Source of the DNA: Bacteroidota bacterium
GTDB taxonomy: Bacteria > Bacteroidota > Bacteroidia > Flavobacteriales_F > PHOS-HE28
Length of the DNA stretch: 6,121 nucleotides
Direction: 5' to 3'
Assembly: GCA_963169595.1 (NCBI GenBank)
Contig: CAUJFM010000184.1
Location: 1-6,121, forward strand
Positions 1 to 4,633 of this stretch are shown piece after piece. A program made the position numbers and the translations under genes. Under the pieces are notes generated by a model that worked only from the letters and a program-made list of their open reading frames with translations, did no database searches and had not been told where the DNA came from. The first letter of the stretch is position 1; each line of letters opens with the position of its first letter.

Positions 1-300
1 GACCTCTCCGGCAACAAGCTGAAGGAACTGCCCGCCTGGCTGGCCGAACTGCCCAACCTGCAGGAACTGCGCGTTTCACGCAACCGCTTGGTGCTGTTCC
101 CCGAGGTGGTATGCAAGCTCACCCACCTGAAGCGGCTCGACCTGAGCCACAATGCGCTCACCGGGCTGCCCAAGTGCATGGGCGACCTGAAGGAACTGGT
201 CTCCCTGGACCTGTGGAGCAACGACCTGGCCGAGTTCCCCGAGGAGCTTTCGGGCATGACGGCCCTGCGGTTCCTGGACCTGCGGGCCATCCAGTTCGAG
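1..300 (+). repeat. 69-bp coding periodicity (LRR array)
   Basis: The leucine-rich repeats give a 69-bp period in the DNA (23 codons). Four units carry the LxLSxN-like core, and a fifth, degenerate unit follows. The array begins upstream of the window. The period is clear at the protein level and weaker at the nucleotide level, so the units are diverged and not recent duplications. Confidence 0.8.
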
Positions 301-381
301 GAGCCGGAGATGGACCACATCCAGAACCTCCTTCCCCGCGTCAAGGTGTTCTTCAGCCAGCCGTGCAACTGCGGCATGTAG
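1..381 (+). CDS. Leucine-rich-repeat protein, C-terminal part (5' end outside window)
   Basis: Frame 1 is open from the first base to a TAG at 379-381, giving 126 residues of a gene whose start lies upstream. The visible protein is built of 23-residue leucine-rich repeats of the LxxLxLSxNxLxxLPxxL type. The repeat asparagines fall at visible residues 5, 28, 51 and 74, exactly 23 apart. The last unit loses the asparagine (Ile97) and runs into a short non-repeat tail ending Cys-Asn-Cys-Gly-Met, which probably caps the solenoid. Such repeats normally form a curved protein-binding surface, but the partner cannot be inferred. An internal TTG at 88 could be read as a start, but the repeat pattern continues unbroken upstream of it, so the gene is truncated by the window edge. 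pnuC follows 37 bp downstream on the same strand and may be co-transcribed. The function is unknown. Confidence 0.9.
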   Translation, partial: DLSGNKLKELPAWLAELPNLQELRVSRNRLVLFPEVVCKLTHLKRLDLSHNALTGLPKCMGDLKELVSLDLWSNDLAEFPEELSGMTALRFLDLRAIQFEEPEMDHIQNLLPRVKVFFSQPCNCGM

Positions 382-418
382 GCCGAAGGCGACCGACCAC
401 GAGCAGCCACCCCTCCGC

Positions 419-985
419 GTGAACTGGACCCTGATCGAAGCCCTGGCCGCCGGTGGCAACCTGGCCTACACCGTGCTGATGCTGTACGAGCGCCGCGTGG
501 GCTGGCTCTTCGGCATTGGCGCATCCGCGCTGGGCATGGCGCTCTTCCTGCACCAGCAGGTCTACGCCCAGGTGCTGCTCAACGGCTTCTACATGGTCAT
601 GGGAGCCTATGGCTGGTGGTCATGGGGCAAGGGCGACAACGGCGAGCTGCCCATCAGCCGGCGGCCCCTGCCCTTCCATCTGGCCATCATCGGCCTGGGA
701 ACGGTCCTCACCGTGAGCCTCGCTCTGGGCCTGAAGTTCCTGCCCGATGCCCGGCACACGGGCCTGGATGGCTTCGCCACGGCCTTCAGCCTGCTGGCCA
801 CCTGGATGCTGGCCCGCAAGGTGCTGGAGAACTGGGCCTACTGGATCGTGGCCGATGCGGTGGCCATCGTGCTCTACTCGTTGATCGGGCTCTGGTGGTA
901 CGTGGGGCTCTACGTCATCTACGTGGGCCTGTCCACCTCGGCGCTGGTGCGCTGGCACCGCAGCTGGAAGGCGGCTCAGGGCTGA
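419..985 (+). CDS. pnuC: PnuC-family nicotinamide riboside transporter
   Basis: This is a 188-residue, strongly hydrophobic membrane protein. PnuC proteins are facilitators in the inner membrane that take up nicotinamide riboside (some relatives take other vitamins), which a cytoplasmic kinase then traps for NAD synthesis. Family features visible here are the YGWWSW segment at residues 64-69, followed by a charged loop and LPISR (77-81), and the C-terminal half with an ENWAYWIVAD stretch (137-146) and aromatic-rich final helices. About six or seven membrane segments can be drawn, and the length is at the short end for the family. The start is a GTG at 419. No in-frame ATG lies between the previous stop and this codon, and no clear Shine-Dalgarno sequence precedes it. 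No riboswitch fits in the 37-bp gap upstream. The 3' end overlaps the opposing lycopene cyclase gene by 10 bp. Nicotinamide riboside is the most likely substrate by family, but no NadR-type kinase is nearby to support it. Confidence 0.88.
   Translation: MNWTLIEALAAGGNLAYTVLMLYERRVGWLFGIGASALGMALFLHQQVYAQVLLNGFYMVMGAYGWWSWGKGDNGELPISRRPLPFHLAIIGLGTVLTVSLALGLKFLPDARHTGLDGFATAFSLLATWMLARKVLENWAYWIVADAVAIVLYSLIGLWWYVGLYVIYVGLSTSALVRWHRSWKAAQG
976..985. other. Convergent stop-codon overlap, pnuC / lycopene cyclase
   Basis: The pnuC TGA (983-985, +) and the cyclase TGA (976-978 read on the minus strand) lie inside each other's reading frames, so the two genes overlap tail to tail by 10 bp. There is no intergenic space. 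I saw no hairpin with a T-run nearby, so transcripts from the two strands probably overlap. Confidence 0.9.
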
Positions 986-1692
986 CCCACCGGCGGCAGG
1001 TCGCCATGCTCCCGCTTCAGCGGCCGCTCGTAGAAAGTGATCGTGAGCAGCAGGAAGAAGAGCAGGTACTGGCTGTCCTCGATGGGGATGGTGTTCATGC
1101 GGATGCCCAGGTTCTCCGCATTGTTGTACCACACGATGGGCTCATCCAGCAGCCAGCCGGTGAGGATGCCGTTCACCAGGAAGAAGGGGATCAGGCTCAC
1201 CGCGTAGCCCAGGTAGAAACGACCCAGGTAGGGGCTCTTCAGCACGAACACATGCAGGGCCAGCATGGCCGCCGTACTGAGGAAGGTGATGGCCGTGTAG
1301 ATGCGGTCGATGTGGAGCATGCCGACCACGAGCAGCACCACGATGAGGGCGATACTGAGGGGCCGGGCCACCTTGCCGAGCACATCGCGCCGCACGTAGT
1401 AGCGCAGCGCCTCGTAGATGAACACGCAGCTGTAGGGCACCACCAGGAAGAAGAGCCATTCCTCGATGGGCAGATGGAACAACTTGGGACCGGTGAGGTA
1501 GCGCGGGTTGAAGCCCCACACCCCATTGGCCGTGAAGATGGCGTCCCAGATGATGAAGACGGTGGCCATCACCGCGATGCCAACGAAGAGCCCCGGCCAC
1601 TTGCGCCAGTACTGCAGCTTGGGCTCGAAGCTCCGCAGCAGGGGGAACGAGAGCGTGAAGAGGTCCAGGCCCAGGTAATAGTAGTGCTCCAT
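976..1692 (-). CDS. crtYcd: Lycopene beta-cyclase, fused heterodimer type (CrtYc-CrtYd/CarR-like)
   Basis: This 238-residue integral membrane protein belongs to the cofactor-poor lycopene cyclase family found as CrtYc+CrtYd pairs in Actinobacteria, as fused proteins in Bacteroidota and archaea, and as the R domain of fungal CarRP. It closes a beta ionone ring on an acyclic end of lycopene or a derivative. Two copies of the cyclase domain can be seen. The first holds FIIWDAIF (46-53), GVWGFNP (57-63) and the signature PIEEW (75-79). The second holds YNNAENLGIR (189-198) and PIED (203-206), followed by another hydrophobic helix. Around seven membrane helices are likely. The ATG at 1692 was chosen because it overlaps the upstream cruF stop as TGATG and opens directly into a typical YYYLGLDLF beginning. 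The frame stays open further upstream, but that translation is Arg/Ala-rich shadow of cruF. Family members may be mono- or bicyclases. The neighbouring psi-end genes favour a monocyclic product (inference). Confidence 0.9.
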   Translation of the reverse strand: MEHYYYLGLDLFTLSFPLLRSFEPKLQYWRKWPGLFVGIAVMATVFIIWDAIFTANGVWGFNPRYLTGPKLFHLPIEEWLFFLVVPYSCVFIYEALRYYVRRDVLGKVARPLSIALIVVLLVVGMLHIDRIYTAITFLSTAAMLALHVFVLKSPYLGRFYLGYAVSLIPFFLVNGILTGWLLDEPIVWYNNAENLGIRMNTIPIEDSQYLLFFLLLTITFYERPLKREHGDLPPVGQP

Positions 1693-1694
1693 CA
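1690..1694 (-). promoter_or_regulatory. TGATG coupling site, cruF stop / cyclase start
   Basis: Read on the minus strand, the cruF stop TGA (1694-1692) shares its A with the cyclase ATG (1692-1690). This arrangement usually means a terminating ribosome restarts on the next gene, keeping the two products in ratio. It also fixes the cyclase start codon. Confidence 0.8.
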
Positions 1695-2339
1695 CACAGC
1701 GCCCAGTACAAGGTTGAGCCCCGCAAAGAAAAGCACCTGCGCTGCGAGGACGTAACGCGCCACCGGATTCTCGCGCCGCACCGGCAGCAGGAAGAAGAGG
1801 GTGAAGAACACGGCGCTCACCAGGCCCCAGGCCACGTAGTTCTGCACGGGCACGGTGGTCTGCTCCCAGTTCCAGAAGCCCAGGTGGATGGCCACCGGCT
1901 CGATGAGCAGGTCCAGGGCCACCATGGCCAGGCTGCCCAGCACCATCTTGACCCACACCGGCAGTGACGTGCGGGAAAGCGGCACCCCCACGGCGAAGAC
2001 GAGCATGCTCCAGTTGAGGCCGATCAGCAGCGGCACGTTCAGCAGCTTGACGCCGAGCACGTCGCCATACTGGTACTCGCCGAACACGCGGCCGGTCCAT
2101 ACGCCCAGCACCTCCACGAAGTAGCCGAGCGCGCCCACCACGAAGGCGAACAGCACCGTGCGCCGATCGAGCTTGGCGAAGAGGGCCATGGCGGCGGCCG
2201 TGAGCAGCAGGTTCACCGGGGTGAGGGGCACCACCCAGGGAGCGAGCGGAGTGGCCAGGGCAACGAGGCCCACCAGGTGCAGGATGAGGACCAGGCCGAT
2301 GCCGTGGCGGTGATCAAGGCGTTGGACGAGCGTTCTCAT
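1692..2339 (-). CDS. cruF: Carotenoid 1,2-hydratase, CruF-like (DUF422 carotenoid biosynthesis protein)
   Basis: This 215-residue multi-pass membrane protein belongs to the DUF422/carotenoid biosynthesis family that includes CruF and the haloarchaeal bisanhydrobacterioruberin hydratase. Characterised members add water across the C-1,2 double bond of an acyclic psi end to give a tertiary 1-hydroxyl. Family features seen here are GYFVEVLGVWTG (72-83), EYQYGDVLG (88-96), the NVPLLIGLNW segment (101-110), D143 and EP (147-148) leading into GFWNW (154-158), and an NYVAWG motif (167-172). Six or seven hydrophobic segments are visible. The start is the ATG at 2339, which overlaps the crtD stop as ATGA. 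The frame runs open to about 2507, but the added residues are crtD shadow rich in Arg, Pro and His. The position between crtD and a lycopene cyclase fits hydration of the uncyclised end of a monocyclic carotene. The family is clear, while the exact substrate (gamma-carotene or lycopene type) is inferred. Confidence 0.85.
   Translation of the reverse strand: MRTLVQRLDHRHGIGLVLILHLVGLVALATPLAPWVVPLTPVNLLLTAAAMALFAKLDRRTVLFAFVVGALGYFVEVLGVWTGRVFGEYQYGDVLGVKLLNVPLLIGLNWSMLVFAVGVPLSRTSLPVWVKMVLGSLAMVALDLLIEPVAIHLGFWNWEQTTVPVQNYVAWGLVSAVFFTLFFLLPVRRENPVARYVLAAQVLFFAGLNLVLGAV
2336..2339 (-). promoter_or_regulatory. ATGA coupling site, crtD stop / cruF start
   Basis: On the minus strand, the cruF ATG (2339-2337) and the crtD TGA (2338-2336) form a four-base ATGA overlap, the usual sign of translational coupling in an operon. 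It supports the choice of the short cruF reading frame. Confidence 0.8.
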
Positions 2340-3838
2340 GCGGGTGTGCGGATGGGTCGGCGACGCACCGCCGGCACCGTGGCCGTGGCAATGCGTGCGC
2401 TGAGGAGGGCGAGCGGGATGCCCCCGCCGGGATGCACGCTGCCGCCGCAGAAATGCAGTCCCTTCACGCGGGGATGGTCGTTGGGGTGGCGCAGGAACGC
2501 GGCCCACGGCGAGTTGCTGCTGGTGCCGTAGAGCGAACCCTGGTGGCTGGAGGTGCGTGCAGCGATGGTGCGGGGATCCAGCACATGCTCCACCGCGATC
2601 AGCGGGCCCAGGTCGATGCCGAGTGTGCGACGCACCTTGTCCATCACGGCACGGCGTGCCCGGTCGATGGTGGCCGCATCATACTGGCCCACATCGCGGG
2701 GCGCATTGATCATGGTGAACCAGTTGGCGCAGCCCTTCGGCGCATCGCCCAGTGTGTGCTTGCTGGTGATGTTGATGTAGACCGTGGGGTCGTGGTACAG
2801 CTCCAGCTTGTCGAAGAGGTGTGCGAACTCGTCCTTGTAGTCGTTGCTGAACAGGATGTTGTGCAGCCCCAGTTCCGCGTGGTCGGCCTGCACACCCCAG
2901 TAGAACACCAGGGCACTGCTGCTGCGCTCCTGGCGCAGGGTCCGTTCGGGGGCCTTCAGGTCGGGAAGCAGCTTGCGGTAGGTCGGCACCACGTCCATGT
3001 TGCTCACCACGACATCGGCCGAGTACCGTTCACCGCGGGCCATTACACCGATCACCTTCCGCTTGCGGTCATCGAGCAGGATGCGTTCCACCGGTGCCTG
3101 GAAGTGGAAGCGCACTCCCAGGTCCACCGCGAGGAGATGCAGCGCCTTGGTGATGCTGTACATGCCGCCCACCGGATAAAAGGCGCCCTGACCGTGCTCC
3201 AGGCCCGGTATCATGCGCATGAGGCCCGGTGTGCGGTACGGGTCGCTGCCGTTGTAGGTGGCGAAGCGGTCGAAGAGCTGTACGGCCTTGGGGTTGTCGC
3301 CCAATGTGACCCGGTTCACCCGGTCCAGGCTTTGGAACAGCTCATTCGGTCTCACGGAGGTGAGCGCCTGCAGGAAGCCGCCCTTCAACAGCTCCCCCGT
3401 GCGGTGCAACGAATGCTCCAAGAAGGTCCGCCCGGTGCTGGCCAGCAGGACCTGCGCGCGTTGCAGATGCTCCAGCACCCGCGCCTGTGGCACACGGAGC
3501 TTCTCCTCCAATTCCTGCGCGAAATGCCGGGGATCGCACCAGCCGGTCACCCGGGTGCCGTCCTCCCAGAAGTAGCGGTTGGCCTCCTCCAGCTTGATGT
3601 AGCTGAAACGGCCGGTCATGCCCACACCGGCCTCACGGAACAGGTCCTCCACCAGGTCGGGCCGGGTGAAGAGCGAAGGGCCCATGTCGAACCGGTAGCC
3701 GCTTTCCGAGAGCTCGGCCAGTTTACCGCCCGGTGTGGCGGCCGCCTCAAAGACCTGCACATCGTGGCCCTTCCGTGCGAGCCGGATGGACGCCGCGAGG
3801 CCTGCGACCCCTGAACCGATGATGATGGCCTTGGACAT
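2336..3838 (-). CDS. crtD: Carotenoid 3,4-desaturase, CrtD-like (CrtI/CrtD family FAD oxidoreductase)
   Basis: This 500-residue protein is the usual length for the CrtI/CrtD/CrtN flavoprotein family. The N-terminus is a dinucleotide-binding Rossmann fold, with GSGVAG at 8-13, the acidic strand-end residue Glu31, PGGKL at 36-40 and RFDMGPSLF at 49-57. A substrate-domain segment YNGSDPYRTPG is present in the middle. The C-terminal FAD-binding signature is FCGGSVHPGGGIPLALLSAR, at about 463-482. The GGSVHPGGGIP wording and the cruF neighbour resemble 1-hydroxycarotenoid 3,4-desaturases more than phytoene desaturases, which usually read GAGTHPGAGIPG. The predicted reaction is a 3',4' desaturation of a 1'-hydroxylated psi end. 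The ATG at 3838 is chosen because MSKAIIIGSG begins the Rossmann fold directly. The in-frame ATG at 3907 would lie inside crtA. This is the first gene of a three-gene operon. The alternative is CrtI, which would be plausible if no other desaturase exists in the genome. Confidence 0.82.
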   Translation of the reverse strand: MSKAIIIGSGVAGLAASIRLARKGHDVQVFEAAATPGGKLAELSESGYRFDMGPSLFTRPDLVEDLFREAGVGMTGRFSYIKLEEANRYFWEDGTRVTGWCDPRHFAQELEEKLRVPQARVLEHLQRAQVLLASTGRTFLEHSLHRTGELLKGGFLQALTSVRPNELFQSLDRVNRVTLGDNPKAVQLFDRFATYNGSDPYRTPGLMRMIPGLEHGQGAFYPVGGMYSITKALHLLAVDLGVRFHFQAPVERILLDDRKRKVIGVMARGERYSADVVVSNMDVVPTYRKLLPDLKAPERTLRQERSSSALVFYWGVQADHAELGLHNILFSNDYKDEFAHLFDKLELYHDPTVYINITSKHTLGDAPKGCANWFTMINAPRDVGQYDAATIDRARRAVMDKVRRTLGIDLGPLIAVEHVLDPRTIAARTSSHQGSLYGTSSNSPWAAFLRHPNDHPRVKGLHFCGGSVHPGGGIPLALLSARIATATVPAVRRRPIRTPA

Positions 3839-3875
3839 GGCGCTCGGAGAACACTTCGGCCACCGCGATCGTTCG
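3839..3875. promoter_or_regulatory. Divergent crtD-crtA intergenic region (37 bp)
   Basis: Only 37 bp separate the two outward-facing start codons, too little for two full ordinary promoters. The two transcription start signals must therefore overlap each other or lie inside the opposite gene. The segment holds the palindrome CGATCG (3866-3871) and the small inverted repeat ATCG-TT-CGAT (3868-3877), which reaches into the crtA start. I see no convincing Bacteroidota-type TAnnTTTG box, no strong -35/-10 pair and no Shine-Dalgarno sequence on either strand. That promoters act in or around this region is inferred from gene orientation, not seen as a motif. Confidence 0.5.
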
Positions 3876-4613
3876 ATGCGTATGCACCAATCCGGCCGGC
3901 ACGTCACCCTTTCCTTCTTCCGCTACGCGGGCAGGGAGCGTATATGGGGCATGCGCCAGATGGCCGAGATGCGCCGCCCCCTGCAGGCCGTAAGGGGTCT
4001 GGGGTTCTTCAAGCTGCTAGGCACCGGAGGCGGAACAGGCTATGACTTCTGGCCCGACCTCGGCACCTACGGGCTGCTCGGCGCTTGGGAACGCCGGGAG
4101 CACGCGGAGGCCTTTCACGCCACACATCCGGCCCACCGGGCCTTCCTGGACCATGGCCAGGAGGTGTACACCCTGCACCTGACGCCGTACATGAGCCGCG
4201 GAGCCTGGAGCGGGATCAACCCCTTCATGACCGGCGCGCCCTCCGTTGAAGGCCCCCTGGCCGTGCTGACCCGCGCCACCATCAAGGCCCGCTTTGTGAT
4301 CCCCTTCTGGCGCAGGGTCGCCGGTGTGGCGCGCTCGCTGGAGGGCCGTGAAGGGCTGCTCTTCACCAAAGGCATCGGCGAACTGCCCTGGGTGGAGCAG
4401 GCCACCTTCAGCGTGTGGCGCTCGGAGCAGGACATGATGGCCTTCGCCTACGCACGCGGCCAAGCCCACACCGAGGCCGTGGCCCGCACCCGCCAGGCGC
4501 AGGGCTTCAGCGAGGAGCTCTATGCCCGGTTCCGGGTGGTAGGCACCGAGGGCACCTGGAAGGACGGCGATCCGGTATTGGGCATCCCTGCGCCTTCCCG
4601 CGTCATGGCTTGA
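3876..4613 (+). CDS. crtA: CrtA-like carotenoid oxygenase (spheroidene monooxygenase family)
   Basis: This 245-residue protein contains no obvious membrane segment. It matches the spheroidene monooxygenase family as I know it: an N-terminal VTLSFFRY strand (10-17), RGAWSG (108-113), GPLAVLTRATIKARF (126-140), FW (144-145), KGIGELP (165-171), TFSVW (177-181) and a C-terminal FSEELYARFRV (211-221) with GTW (226-228). In purple bacteria CrtA puts a 2-keto group on the psi end. A CrtA relative from a marine flavobacterium acts as a carotenoid 2-hydroxylase in myxol synthesis, so 2'-hydroxylation is the favoured role here (inference). Two Met codons six bases apart (3876 and 3882) could start it, and I took the first. 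The frame is open upstream to 3735, but that part overlaps crtD and is unlikely to be translated. The gene is divergent from crtD and overlaps the next gene tail to tail by 11 bp. It may be regulated with the minus-strand operon because of the shared 5' region. Confidence 0.85.
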   Translation: MRMHQSGRHVTLSFFRYAGRERIWGMRQMAEMRRPLQAVRGLGFFKLLGTGGGTGYDFWPDLGTYGLLGAWERREHAEAFHATHPAHRAFLDHGQEVYTLHLTPYMSRGAWSGINPFMTGAPSVEGPLAVLTRATIKARFVIPFWRRVAGVARSLEGREGLLFTKGIGELPWVEQATFSVWRSEQDMMAFAYARGQAHTEAVARTRQAQGFSEELYARFRVVGTEGTWKDGDPVLGIPAPSRVMA

Positions 4614-4633
4614 CGAACGAGCCGCTCCAAGCC
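4603..4633. other. Convergent stop overlap with weak inverted repeat
   Basis: The crtA TGA (4611-4613) and the opposing gene's TGA (4603-4605, minus strand) give an 11-bp tail-to-tail overlap. A 6-bp inverted repeat, GGCTTG at 4607-4612 and CAAGCC at 4628-4633 with a 15-nt loop, spans the end of crtA. It has no T-run on either side. It could act as a weak bidirectional terminator but may be chance. The overlap itself is certain. Confidence 0.35.

Noticed and set aside
382..418. Possible riboswitch upstream of pnuC
   Set aside because: The gap is only 37 bp, far too short for any known vitamin-sensing riboswitch, and no conserved core is seen.
1013..1024. CCGCTTCAGCGG hairpin-like sequence near the end of the cyclase gene
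   Set aside because: It has 5-bp arms with a 2-nt loop, too tight for a stable terminator, lies inside coding sequence and lacks a T-run.
616..1755. 379-residue plus-strand open frame across pnuC and the cyclase
   Set aside because: It overlaps pnuC in another frame and the cyclase in antisense. Its composition is low-complexity Arg/Gly/His/Glu and it shows no family motifs.
1693..2100. Upstream extension of the cyclase frame into cruF
   Set aside because: The added 136 residues are Arg/Ala/Gly-rich shadow of cruF. The true start is the ATG at 1692 coupled to the cruF stop.
2432..3814. 460-residue open frame on the plus strand opposite crtD
   Set aside because: It is the exact antisense of a gene with clear CrtI/CrtD motifs. 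The translation is His/Val/Gln-rich with no recognisable domain. Long antisense frames are expected in G+C-rich coding DNA.
3831..3836. TTGGAC as a possible -35 box for crtA
   Set aside because: It lies in the crtD start codon region, but no -10-like sequence follows at proper spacing, and Bacteroidota use a different promoter consensus. A chance match is likely.
3735..3875. Longer crtA starting at 3735 inside crtD
   Set aside because: The extra 47 residues have no resemblance to the family N-terminus, while the VTLSFFRY beginning lies just after the ATG at 3876.
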